A DNA stretch of 15,398 nucleotides, from positions 1 through 15,398 of the forward strand of contig JALXCS010000238.1 of the NCBI GenBank assembly GCA_026990815.1, in the 5' to 3' direction. Each line of letters begins with the position of its first letter. Within the stretch, counting starts at the first letter, position 1. Both the position numbers and the translations under genes were made by a program. This DNA comes from Methylomonas sp. (lineage in GTDB: Bacteria; Pseudomonadota; Gammaproteobacteria; Methylococcales; Methylomonadaceae). The notes below the pieces were generated by a model. That model worked only from the letters and a program-made list of their open reading frames with translations. It made no database searches and was not told the DNA's origin. Below are positions 1-7,517 of this stretch, piece after piece.

Positions 1-38
1 TCCTTAATGGCTTGTTCGAAATTAAATGTGTGTGTCAT
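1..38 (-). CDS. Transposase N-terminus, IS256-like (partial, runs off the window)
   Basis: An ATG at 38-36 opens a frame reading MTHTFNFEQAIK before the window ends. The upstream sequence holds a clear Shine-Dalgarno (AGAGGAAG, about 5 nt before the ATG). The short N-terminus resembles IS256-family (mutator-type) transposases, which often begin M-T-x-T-F-N-F-E-x-A-[IL]-K. Such enzymes are DDE recombinases that move the element by copy-paste through a circular intermediate. Only 12 codons are visible, so no catalytic residue can be checked. The position just inside the IS-like end supports the call. Confidence 0.5.
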   Translation of the reverse strand, partial: MTHTFNFEQAIK

Positions 39-99
39 CAATCTTCCTCTTTGTTATTTCTTCATTTTATGAAAATGACACAGATTTTTGAACACTACC
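1..99 (-). mobile_element. End of an insertion sequence, probably IS256 family (partial)
   Basis: Read on the minus strand from 99, the sequence starts GGTAGTGTTCAAAAATCTGT. This resembles the terminal inverted repeats of many IS256-family elements, which begin GG(G/T)AGTGTTC and run into a TGTGT motif. About 60 nt further in lies a well-spaced Shine-Dalgarno and an ATG opening a transposase-like reading frame. The right boundary is set at 99 because the dockerin reading frame starts making sense at codon ATC 100-102. A small palindrome (CATTTT-ATG-AAAATG, 63-77) lies just inside the end. The element continues beyond the left edge, so neither its other end nor a target duplication can be seen. 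The family assignment is from memory of IR and transposase N-terminus patterns. Confidence 0.6.
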
Positions 100-246
100 A
101 TCGACTTGTCATTGTTTAAACAGCGTTTTTTCTCATCGGACCCGGATGCAGACCTTGATGGAAATGGCGTAGTCAATTCAATTGACTTTAGTATCTTTAA
201 AACCTTGCTACTTAGCCCACCAGGACCGAGTGGATTAGTGAATTAA
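100..246 (+). pseudogene. C-terminal fragment of a dockerin-type I (EF-hand-like) protein, truncated by the IS
   Basis: The frame 100-246 reads IDLSLFKQRFFSSDPDADLD, then GNGVVNSIDFSIFKTLLL, then a Pro/Gly-rich tail and TAA. DADLDGNGVVNSID is a canonical dockerin/EF-hand calcium loop (D-x-D-x-D-G-x-[ILV]-[DN]-x-x-D) followed by the usual helix. The IDLSLFKQRFF segment is the helix of a first repeat whose own calcium loop is missing upstream. Dockerin repeats come as pairs, so the break falls inside the first one, exactly where IS-like sequence begins. No start codon or ribosome binding site is present in the fragment. Dockerins anchor secreted enzymes or adhesins through cohesins; in non-cellulosome bacteria such tails end various exported proteins of mostly unknown role. 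What protein this belonged to cannot be told from the window. Confidence 0.75.
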
Positions 247-261
247 TCCATCTAATCAGCG

Positions 262-295
262 CCCACGTTCAGTTGTTGCTGAACGTGGGTTTTTT
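262..295 (+). terminator. Rho-independent terminator of the truncated dockerin gene
   Basis: A perfect 11-bp stem (262-272 CCCACGTTCAG with 279-289 CTGAACGTGGG, 6-nt loop) is followed by six T residues at 290-295. It lies 15 nt after the dockerin stop codon. On the minus strand it has no downstream T tract, so it mainly serves plus-strand transcription. Confidence 0.9.
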
Positions 296-329
296 AAATT
301 GACAAGCACATTTGACAACCTTCCTTGTT

Positions 330-1553
330 TTATAGGCTATTTTTTAGAGCCTTTACTGCCTTGATGCGCAGCTCTCGAATCGCTTGACCAATCTCCGGTC
401 CTGGTAAATTTCTTTGCATAATTTCTGAACTGTCAATATTTGCAGCGGCTTGTTGTGCAGCAAGTACAAAATCTGCTTGCGGATAAGGATTTTTTTCCAG
501 CCCGGCTCTGCCTTTGGCATCGGCTTCACTGGCCAGCACAAAATTTTGCAGATCATGGTTGGCTTTAAAAGCCCCTAGAGCCATTAACATATCGACAATC
601 GTGCCTGGTCTTAGCTCAAAAATCCGATGGCAATGGGTATGATATTCCATTACCTTTGCGGCAAGGCGTGAATAGTGATTCGGTACCCGCAAACGTGCGC
701 ATAATTTTTTTAGAATGGGTAGGCCTGCTTTTTCATGCCCCCGGTGACTGGGCCATTTTTCTTTTGGAGTAACGCCCTTGCCAAGGTCATGGGTGAGCGT
801 GGCAAATCTGACAACCGGATCTGGAGATAGTAAAACCGCTTGATCTAATGCAAGCATACAATGAACGCCGGTATCAATTTCCGGATGATATTTTGCTGGC
901 TGAGGAACGCCAAATAATTGTTGGATTTCCGGAAAAATAACTGCTAGCGCACCACATTCTTTAAGGGCAGAAAAGTAAGCAGAGGGTGTTTGCTCGGAAA
1001 GTGCTTTTTTTGTTTCAGCCCACACTCTTTCTGACACCAGACTATTGATTTCTCCGTTATTGACCATTTTCTGCATAAGTTCCAATGTTTCCTGGGCAAT
1101 GCTGAATCCTAAATGGGCGTATCGGGCTAAAAATCGCGCAACCCGTAACACTCTGACTGGGTCTTCACTGAATGCCGGTGATATGTGGCGAAGTTTTTTC
1201 GCTTGCAGGTCTTGTTGACCATGATAAGGGTCTATCAGTTGGCCGTCTGGGGTCATGGCCATGGCATTGATGGTTAGATCGCGTCGAATTAAATCTTCTT
1301 CCAAAGTTATTTTAGGGTCCGCATGAACGGCAAAACCTTTATAACCAGGAGCAGTTTTTCTTTCAGTTCTGGCCAAGGCATATTCATCATGAGTTTCAGG
1401 ATGAAGGAAAACTGGAAAATCCTTGCCCACAGCCTTGAAGCCTTTTGCCAGCATTTGTTCTGGAGTTGCGCCAACAACGACCCAATCCCGTTCTTTGACG
1501 GGGAAATTTAAGAGTTGGTCTCTAACTGCGCCGCCGACCAGATAGGTTTTCAT
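330..1553 (-). CDS. cca: Multifunctional CCA-adding tRNA nucleotidyltransferase with HD phosphohydrolase domain
   Basis: Cca adds or repairs the 3'-terminal CCA of tRNAs in the cytoplasm using CTP and ATP, without a nucleic acid template. The 407-residue product has the class II nucleotidyltransferase head: GGAVRD at 7-12, the metal-binding segment ERDWVVVG at 21-28, DEYALARTERK at 56-66, and RRDLTINAMA at 90-99. The C-terminal half carries an HD domain with THDLGKG at 254-260 (H255, D256), as in the E. coli enzyme, where it gives 2',3'-cyclic phosphodiesterase, 2'-nucleotidase and phosphatase activities. Length matches the E. coli protein (about 412 aa). The first metal-ligand position, Asp21 in E. 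coli, is Glu here, with Asp23 kept. The start ATG has no clear Shine-Dalgarno, but the N-terminus MKTYLVGGAVRD fits the family exactly. It is divergent from the permease gene. Confidence 0.96.
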   Translation of the reverse strand: MKTYLVGGAVRDQLLNFPVKERDWVVVGATPEQMLAKGFKAVGKDFPVFLHPETHDEYALARTERKTAPGYKGFAVHADPKITLEEDLIRRDLTINAMAMTPDGQLIDPYHGQQDLQAKKLRHISPAFSEDPVRVLRVARFLARYAHLGFSIAQETLELMQKMVNNGEINSLVSERVWAETKKALSEQTPSAYFSALKECGALAVIFPEIQQLFGVPQPAKYHPEIDTGVHCMLALDQAVLLSPDPVVRFATLTHDLGKGVTPKEKWPSHRGHEKAGLPILKKLCARLRVPNHYSRLAAKVMEYHTHCHRIFELRPGTIVDMLMALGAFKANHDLQNFVLASEADAKGRAGLEKNPYPQADFVLAAQQAAANIDSSEIMQRNLPGPEIGQAIRELRIKAVKALKNSL

Positions 1554-1617
1554 AGGAAATTACAACAACATATATGAGTGAATATTGATAGTATAACCGC
1601 GACTAAAAGGTTTTTCG
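1554..1617. promoter_or_regulatory. Divergent promoter region between cca and the permease gene
   Basis: This 64-bp gap must hold the start signals of both genes unless they lie inside coding sequence. A TATACT-like -10 for cca (minus strand, plus positions 1590-1595) overlaps a TATAAC-like -10 for the permease (1592-1597). Neither has a convincing -35 element, so the exact promoter positions are weakly supported. Confidence 0.35.
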
Positions 1618-2406
1618 ATGCTTGAAATTTTTCTTTATTGTTTATCATTTGGTGGCCTTGCGGGTTTAGTGGCCGGGTTGTTCGGTATTGGCGGCGGTAT
1701 CATTTTGGTGCCTTTTTTTCTCTGGTTATTCAGCTCCAGAGGATTTCCGCAGGATGCTGTGATGCATATTGCTGTTGCGACATCACTGGCGACTATTATT
1801 ATCACTTCAATTGCTTCGGTATTTGCTCACCATCGTTTGGGTGCGGTTTTGTGGGATGTTGTTTATAAACTGGCTCCTGGGGTTTTTATCGGTGCTGTAA
1901 CCGGTGCGGCAGTGGCCGACAAATTGCCGACCGAGACACTTCGTTTGATTTTTGCGAGTTATCTATTGATTGTATCGATGGAAATGGCAATGCAATGGCG
2001 GCCAAAAACAATCCAGAAAAAAGTGTCGTCGCCAACTTTACGAATTTCGGGTATTGTGATCGGCGCCTTGTCCTCGATATTGGGAATTGGAGGCGGAACC
2101 CTAACTGTACCACTTTTGAGTAGATATAATTATCCAATGCGAAATACAGTCGCTATTTCTAGTGCTTGTGGTTTACCGATAGCCATTTCGGGGTCAATTA
2201 GTTTTGCGTTATTGGGTTATGGTAAGACTGGATTGCCCGAAGGCAGTATTGGCTATGTTGACTGGCCTGCTTTTTTAGGAATTGTTTTGACCAGTATTTT
2301 GTTTGCGCCTGTGGGAGCAAAGTTGGCGCACAAGTTACCTACCAGAAGTTTGAAAAGGTTTTTCGCATTGTTATTGTTTCTGGTTGCGGTGAAAATGCTG
2401 TGGTGA
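1618..2406 (+). CDS. TauE/SafE family membrane permease (sulfite/organosulfonate export type)
   Basis: This 262-residue protein is almost entirely hydrophobic with about seven to eight membrane segments. It shows the internal duplication typical of the TauE/SafE (formerly DUF81) family: the glycine motif FGIGGGIILVP at 22-32 recurs as LGIGGGTLTVP at 155-165, each followed by a small-residue helix (IAVATSLATI at 51-60, and AISSACGLPIAISG after the second motif). Family members are thought to move sulfite, sulfoacetate or other organic anions across the inner membrane, but the substrate varies and nothing nearby identifies it here. The start ATG is preceded by AAAGG about 7 nt upstream. The 81-nt gap to the next gene shows no obvious terminator, so cotranscription with the glycosyltransferases is possible but unproven. 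Confidence 0.85.
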   Translation: MLEIFLYCLSFGGLAGLVAGLFGIGGGIILVPFFLWLFSSRGFPQDAVMHIAVATSLATIIITSIASVFAHHRLGAVLWDVVYKLAPGVFIGAVTGAAVADKLPTETLRLIFASYLLIVSMEMAMQWRPKTIQKKVSSPTLRISGIVIGALSSILGIGGGTLTVPLLSRYNYPMRNTVAISSACGLPIAISGSISFALLGYGKTGLPEGSIGYVDWPAFLGIVLTSILFAPVGAKLAHKLPTRSLKRFFALLLFLVAVKMLW

Positions 2407-2487
2407 GGGGAAGTGGAAAAATAATCTTCTGTTCAGCCTGATCTGGTGTTAAAACTACAGTGCTTAGAAGACATAATTGGAGGAAAA

Positions 2488-3834
2488 ATGTGGTTTAGAG
2501 TGTTTGTTGGAGTTGTTATCACACTCAAAATTGCCGTGTATTGGTATTTTGTAAGGCACGGTCAATTTGTTGATAATGACTCTGCGTTATATATCAGGCT
2601 TGCGGAAAACTTGTTGAATCAGCAGGCTTTTTCAGAATCATCGGTTGCCCCATTTGATGCGCATGTCTTTAGAACACCCGGCTATCCTGCATTTTTGGCG
2701 TTATTATCGTTCCTTGGTATGGAGGGAAACTACTGGGCAGTTTTTTGGCAGGAAATTATCTATGGATTTTGTGTTTTCCTGTTCTACCATTATGGCAAAT
2801 TACTATTTGATAGAAATATCGTGATTGCCGGAGTCATTTTTCTGTTATTAGAACCAGGCAGTTGGGTTTACCCCAAGTTAATCATGACAGAAGTTTTGTT
2901 TTTGCCGTTTTTCTTTGCTGGTATTTTTCTGATCGGGACTTATCTTCGTAGAGTAAAATGGTCCTATCTTGCAATGGCCGGCGTTTTATTGGGCTTGGGT
3001 GCATTAATTAAGCCGGCAGTTTTATTTTTGCCATTAGTTATTGCTGTAATTCTGGCAGGGTTTGACTTAAAAAATCAAAATCGATGGCTGCATGCGGGTG
3101 TTTTTGTATTAGCATTTGTTATCACGCTTTCTCCCTGGTTAATTCGAAATTACCAGCATTATCACAAGGTTTTTATGTCGAGCGCCCAAGGCAATATTCT
3201 GGCCAAATATCATGTGCCGATTATTTGGGATGTCGCAGGTGTCATACCTCGAGAACAAGGCAATATATTGGCTATCAACAAGATCAATCAACTAGTAGAA
3301 CAGCGATCGAATAAACTTGGTCGACCATTGACTGCCGTGGAAATTGACGAACTGGAACAAAAATTTGCTGTTTCAGAATTAAGAAAATACCCGTTGCTTT
3401 ATTTTAGACAATGGATTTTTGGCAGTATTAAAACCATGGTTGGACCTTTTATTACTCAGTTGTATGATTCGTTTGGAATTCGTTCTGAACGACCACATTT
3501 TTATGAAGTAATCAGGCAATCCAATAGTTTTGCCGACGGCGTTGTCAATTATTTCATTCATCTGGATTTTGTATTTTTGCTTAATGCCCTGGCAACCATA
3601 ATGATGGCCGGATTTGCGTTACTGGGTGTGTTTTTTATTATTAATCAAAAGGATTGCTTTTTGTGGATACTGATGCTGACAAATTTTTACTTCATTTTTT
3701 TGCCGGGCCCGGAAGGTTATCCCAGATTCCGTTTTCCGGTCAGCCTGTTTTGGTTTATTCAGGCTTATTATGGATTTCGCTGGCTTAGAGAAAAGCTTCG
3801 TCGAAATCAAATAATTGTCACTCCAGTTGATTAA
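2488..3834 (+). CDS. GT-C membrane glycosyltransferase, GT39/PMT_2-like (first of three paralogs)
   Basis: A multi-spanning protein of 448 residues resembling the ArnT/PMT_2 group, which uses polyprenyl-phosphate sugars as donors and glycosylates lipids or proteins on the periplasmic face of the inner membrane. After the first membrane helix comes an acidic loop D29-N-D31-S32-xx-Y35, where GT-C enzymes place the catalytic Asp. FRTPGYPAFLAL follows, then EPG, the SPWLIRNY signature and a C-terminal PRFRFPVSLFWF motif. A GTG at 2446 would add 14 residues. The ATG at 2488 is preferred because GGAGG (2479-2483) lies 4 nt before it and because the N-terminus then lines up with both paralogs. Its stop overlaps the next start by one base (TAATG), suggesting translational coupling. 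Donor and acceptor are unknown, and no sugar-nucleotide genes lie nearby. Confidence 0.78.
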   Translation: MWFRVFVGVVITLKIAVYWYFVRHGQFVDNDSALYIRLAENLLNQQAFSESSVAPFDAHVFRTPGYPAFLALLSFLGMEGNYWAVFWQEIIYGFCVFLFYHYGKLLFDRNIVIAGVIFLLLEPGSWVYPKLIMTEVLFLPFFFAGIFLIGTYLRRVKWSYLAMAGVLLGLGALIKPAVLFLPLVIAVILAGFDLKNQNRWLHAGVFVLAFVITLSPWLIRNYQHYHKVFMSSAQGNILAKYHVPIIWDVAGVIPREQGNILAINKINQLVEQRSNKLGRPLTAVEIDELEQKFAVSELRKYPLLYFRQWIFGSIKTMVGPFITQLYDSFGIRSERPHFYEVIRQSNSFADGVVNYFIHLDFVFLLNALATIMMAGFALLGVFFIINQKDCFLWILMLTNFYFIFLPGPEGYPRFRFPVSLFWFIQAYYGFRWLREKLRRNQIIVTPVD

Positions 3835-5189
3835 TGATGCGATTCAGTCATCTTGTTCTGTTACTGGTTCTATTCAGAATTGGATTGCTGGCTTATTTTG
3901 TATTTACCGAAGGAAAATACCTCTATCCCGATTCGCCAATGTATCTTGAGTTGGCGGAAAATCTGGTTAAACATCATGTTTTCTCGATGTCACGGTTTGA
4001 GCCTTTTTTGCCCCATGTATTTAGGACGCCTGGTTACCCTGGATTTTTGGCGTTTTTTAAGTTTTTAGGACTGCAGAATCCTTATTTTATAGTGTTGGTT
4101 CAGGAGTTTATTTATGCTGCAACCATTATCATTTTTTATTTTTTAAGCCAAGGTCTTTTTGACAGAAATATTATTAGAGGCGGTTTGATTTTTTTGCTAT
4201 TGGAACCGGGGGGACTTGCATACCCCAAACTTTTGTTATCAGAAGTTTTATTTTTTCCGACTTTGGTAATCAGCGTGTTGCTAATTGGCCAGTATTTGCG
4301 AAAAAACCGGCTCCGGTATTTAGTCGTTGCCGGTTTGGTAATGGGAATAGGTGCGTTGATTCGACCCGGTATGATGTATCTGCCGCTGGTGTTAGCTATA
4401 ACAATGATTCTCTTTAATATCAGAAACCTGAAAAGATGGTTGGATGCCGCTGTTTTGATTTTAATTTTTGTGTTAGTTATTTCTCCCTGGCTGACCAGAA
4501 ATTATCACTGCTTTGGCAAGATTTTTATGTCTGGAATTCAGGGCTACACGCTTGCAAATTATCACGTTCCAATGGTTTGGGAATTGTTCAAGGGGATGCC
4601 ACAGGAACAATCCCAGGCTATTATTCAAAGCAAGGTCAATGTTGAAAAACAAAAACTGGAACAGGTATCGGGGCCATTGTCCGCTGCTGATATTTTTTTG
4701 CTGCAACAAAAAATTGCAGTTAACGAATTGGCAAAGACACCGCTTGCTTATGGCGCTGCCTGGTTGTTTGGCATGTTAAAAACTATGAATGGGCCGAATA
4801 TTATTGAGCTGTATGATATATTTGGCGTTAACCCGGATCGGGCCAGACTATTCCAGATAATTTCTGAGCAAGGTTGGACAGGTATTTTTTATTATTTGAT
4901 TAATACCGACTTCCTATTTTTACTCAACAGCATTCTGACTGTTTTAATGACCGGTTTTGCTTTGCTGGGAGCATTCAATATTTTAAAGTCAAAAGACGCT
5001 TTTTTGTGGGTAATGATGCTAAGCAATTTTTATTTTATTGTATCTGCCGGTCCAATGGGTGAGGCAAGATTTCGTTTTCCGGTTGGTTTATATTGGTTTA
5101 TTCAGGCTTACCTGGGCTGGCGTTTTTTCATAACGGTAGTAAATCACTGGCGGCAAACCCTCTTTTTAAAAGCTGAAACAGTCAAATGA
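3834..5189 (+). CDS. GT-C membrane glycosyltransferase, GT39/PMT_2-like (second of three paralogs)
   Basis: This 451-residue paralog of the preceding gene aligns over its whole length. Shared landmarks are the first-loop acidic site P32-D33-S34-xx-Y37, HVFRTPGYPGFLAF, LLLEPGGLAYPKL, MGIGALIRPG, ISPWLTRNYH, LANYHVPMVWE and the C-terminal ARFRFPVGLYWFIQAY. The hydrophobic profile suggests around ten membrane helices, with a soluble stretch of about 70 residues around 230-300. The start overlaps the previous stop (TAATG); a second ATG follows at once at 3837, and the third paralog begins with a single Met. The putative catalytic Asp and C-terminal Arg motif are intact, so this looks active rather than a decaying duplicate. 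Substrates cannot be inferred. Confidence 0.78.
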   Translation: MMRFSHLVLLLVLFRIGLLAYFVFTEGKYLYPDSPMYLELAENLVKHHVFSMSRFEPFLPHVFRTPGYPGFLAFFKFLGLQNPYFIVLVQEFIYAATIIIFYFLSQGLFDRNIIRGGLIFLLLEPGGLAYPKLLLSEVLFFPTLVISVLLIGQYLRKNRLRYLVVAGLVMGIGALIRPGMMYLPLVLAITMILFNIRNLKRWLDAAVLILIFVLVISPWLTRNYHCFGKIFMSGIQGYTLANYHVPMVWELFKGMPQEQSQAIIQSKVNVEKQKLEQVSGPLSAADIFLLQQKIAVNELAKTPLAYGAAWLFGMLKTMNGPNIIELYDIFGVNPDRARLFQIISEQGWTGIFYYLINTDFLFLLNSILTVLMTGFALLGAFNILKSKDAFLWVMMLSNFYFIVSAGPMGEARFRFPVGLYWFIQAYLGWRFFITVVNHWRQTLFLKAETVK

Positions 5190-6523
5190 GATTCAGCATA
5201 CTGGTTACTTTTCTGGTTGTTGCAAGGATCTCCGCATTTCTTTATTTTGTCATGATTGAAGGTCAGTACATGACTTTTGATTCCCAATCGTATCTGACAT
5301 TGGCAAAAAACCTAGTCGAACATGGAGTTTTTTCTTCAGATTCTATAGCTCCATTTTCTGCACATGTTTGGCGTACTCCGGGTTATCCGTTTTTTCTGGC
5401 TTTTATTGATCTGCTCGGCTTGAAAAATCTGTATTGGGTGGTTTTCCTTCAAGAGCTGGTTTACGGGGGCTTTGTCTATATTTATTATCGTTATGGGCAA
5501 CTACTTTTTGGGGTAAAAATTGCCAGAATTGGTTTGGTTTTTTTGTTGATTGAGCCAGGTGGACTGGCTTTTCCCAAGCTGATTATGACAGAAACGCTGT
5601 TTATGCCGTTTTTGTTAGGTGGTGTATTTGCAGTTGGTTATTATCTGAAACATAAGCATTGGAAATACCTGATGATTGCAGGTGTATTAATGGGAATTGG
5701 CGCTTTGATACGTCCTGCAATTTTATATTTGCCCATTGTGGTTGCCGGCGTTTTAATCGTATGTAATTTTTTTAACCGCAAACGATGGTTGCATGTCGGG
5801 GTATTTTTCTTTGCTTTTGTCATTGCTATCTCTCCATGGCTGATTAGAAACTATGTTCATTATCAGAAAATCTATTTTTCAGGGCAGTCTTCTTTTGGAC
5901 TAGCGTATTTTCATGTGCCGATGATTCTGGAATCGGAAAAGAATTTGCCTTTTGAAGAAGGCTGGAAGTATGTCGCCCAACGAGTTCGGGTAAAATCCAA
6001 ACAACTGGCCCAAGCCCAAGGAAAGCCGGTTTCACCATTGCAAGTTCATGAAATTGAGAAACAAGTTGCCTTGGAAGAATTGGCGAAATATCCACAAACT
6101 TATGCTAAGCGTTGGCTAATAGGCATGTTGAAGTGCATGACTTCACCTTTAATTATTGAATTATATGATGATTTTAAAATCAGTCGGGATCAACGCCTAC
6201 ATTTGATGGAAGAAATCTCTAAGGCGGATAACCCTTTAGCTGGCATTTTCAACTATCTGTTAAAACAAGACCGGCTATATTTACTGGATGTTATTTTCAG
6301 TCTTTTCTTGGCTGCATTTGCGCTGATTGGAGCGGTGAATATTTCGTTAAGAAAGAATTGTTTTTTATGGATTGTGATGCTAACAACTTTTTATTTTATC
6401 AGCATTCCAGGGCCATTTGGGCATGGCAGGTTCCGGGAACCTGTTGAGGTTTTCTGGTTTGTTCTAGCGCTGATCGGGTTTTTTTGGGTCAAAACGAAAA
6501 TGGAAAGGCTATTTCAAAAGTAG
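5186..6523 (+). CDS. GT-C membrane glycosyltransferase, GT39/PMT_2-like (third of three paralogs)
   Basis: Third full-length paralog, 445 residues, joined to the second by a 4-nt ATGA overlap, so all three are probably made from one transcript. It keeps the first-loop Asp (F31-D32-S33-xx-Y36), HVWRTPGYPFFLAF at 60-73, EPGGLAFPKL at about 123-132, MGIGALIRPA, ISPWLIRNY at about 215-223 and a C-terminal GRFREPVEVFWF. The last motif differs from its sisters (REPVE instead of RFPVS or RFPVG), placing an extra acidic pair next to the conserved arginines, which could reflect a different donor or acceptor. The gene ends 70 nt before the convergent stop of the B12 operon's last gene. No strong terminator is visible between them; a short TCAAAT/ATTTGA inverted repeat is the only structure. 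Confidence 0.78.
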   Translation: MRFSILVTFLVVARISAFLYFVMIEGQYMTFDSQSYLTLAKNLVEHGVFSSDSIAPFSAHVWRTPGYPFFLAFIDLLGLKNLYWVVFLQELVYGGFVYIYYRYGQLLFGVKIARIGLVFLLIEPGGLAFPKLIMTETLFMPFLLGGVFAVGYYLKHKHWKYLMIAGVLMGIGALIRPAILYLPIVVAGVLIVCNFFNRKRWLHVGVFFFAFVIAISPWLIRNYVHYQKIYFSGQSSFGLAYFHVPMILESEKNLPFEEGWKYVAQRVRVKSKQLAQAQGKPVSPLQVHEIEKQVALEELAKYPQTYAKRWLIGMLKCMTSPLIIELYDDFKISRDQRLHLMEEISKADNPLAGIFNYLLKQDRLYLLDVIFSLFLAAFALIGAVNISLRKNCFLWIVMLTTFYFISIPGPFGHGRFREPVEVFWFVLALIGFFWVKTKMERLFQK

Positions 6524-6593
6524 TCGGTTTTTCAAGTCAAATATCAATTTGATACGAGTCTCTCCGAGTGTTTTAGATTCACATAAACTGGGT

Positions 6594-7514
6594 TTATTTT
6601 TGATAACGCGACTGTCGTAAAGCAATACGCATTGCTGTTCGCCCCAGTTTTGTTCTAGCTTGTATTGCATTTGAATCCGTCTGGTTTGCAAGTACAGCGC
6701 TTGACCAGTTTTGTTTTTCTTCGATATATTCCGGAATTCCCCAATCTCGTAAAAGCTGATCAAATCGTTTGAACCGAGCAGAATCAAATGTAATAGCTTG
6801 CCCTTGTTGGTTTGTCAGAGGATTTGCAGGATGAAGTTTCACGCAGGGTATCAAGGATTTTGGTATAGGAATGTTAGCGGCGTGAGTTCTGTTTTGTTTG
6901 ATCAGTTTAGGCAGTAAATGGGTGTGCGGCCCTTCGGGTGTTTTGTCTATACCGATTTGCTGATAAACTTCAATCCGTCCCAATCTGGAAATGACCACTC
7001 TGGTGGGACTGGCTTGAATAATTGCTTCTCTGACTGCAGAAGAAAGTTGTAGAAAGGCTTTTCCTGTTGCAGTTCGTAATAGAGTAATCAGTTGTTGATC
7101 CCGGGTTCTAATACAAAAATCAATATTAATTGCACCAATGCCCATATCAAACAGAATATCTTGTTGGTCTTCTGTTCGTATGGCAACATGGTCTGGACCC
7201 AGTTCGGTTAGTACTTTTCTTTGATTTTGTAATGCCAGTTTTTCTGGCAAACAAAAAGCAACTCCCTGATGCCATCGCTTAGGATTTGCACTGACGGTTT
7301 CATAGGCAATCGCTTGGGTTTTTTCTGGAATTGTAAGCCGAATTCCACCAAGATTGGTTTGTAGTGTCAGCTGCTCAATTTGATTAATCAGCACGGAATC
7401 GTTTGAATGACGATGGAATTCTGCAATGGCTCCGAATGATCCAGTACTGAAACTGTGTTCGGGAGACTGTAAATGCTCTTGCAATACGGAAATGATTTTA
7501 TTGGGATCGGACAT
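6594..7514 (-). CDS. Conserved hypothetical protein, last gene of the B12 uptake operon
   Basis: A 306-residue protein with no signal peptide or membrane helix, hence probably cytoplasmic. I cannot name its family with certainty; similar genes beside B12 transporter genes in other Proteobacteria are only a recollection. Visible features are SFSTGSFGAIAEFHR at 21-35, a Gly-rich DMGIGAINIDFCIRT at 123-137, a histidine motif EGPHTHLLPKL at 194-204, NRTHAANIPIP at 208-218 and LHPANP at 228-233. The repeated His residues (H197, H199, H211, H228) could bind a metal or a cofactor. It starts 3 nt after the btuD stop with a good Shine-Dalgarno (AGGAG lying within the btuD stop region), so it is translated from the riboswitch-controlled transcript. 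A role in handling imported corrinoid is inferred from context only. Confidence 0.8.
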   Translation of the reverse strand: MSDPNKIISVLQEHLQSPEHSFSTGSFGAIAEFHRHSNDSVLINQIEQLTLQTNLGGIRLTIPEKTQAIAYETVSANPKRWHQGVAFCLPEKLALQNQRKVLTELGPDHVAIRTEDQQDILFDMGIGAINIDFCIRTRDQQLITLLRTATGKAFLQLSSAVREAIIQASPTRVVISRLGRIEVYQQIGIDKTPEGPHTHLLPKLIKQNRTHAANIPIPKSLIPCVKLHPANPLTNQQGQAITFDSARFKRFDQLLRDWGIPEYIEEKQNWSSAVLANQTDSNAIQARTKLGRTAMRIALRQSRYQK

Positions 7515-7517
7515 TTT

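Noticed and set aside
2446..2487. GTG start giving a 14-residue longer first glycosyltransferase
   Set aside because: The ATG at 2488 has GGAGG 4 nt upstream and aligns with the starts of both paralogs; the extension has no ribosome binding site and no counterpart.
6524..6593. Bidirectional terminator between the converging glycosyltransferase and B12 operons
   Set aside because: Only a 6-bp TCAAAT/ATTTGA repeat without a proper T tract was found, too weak to annotate.
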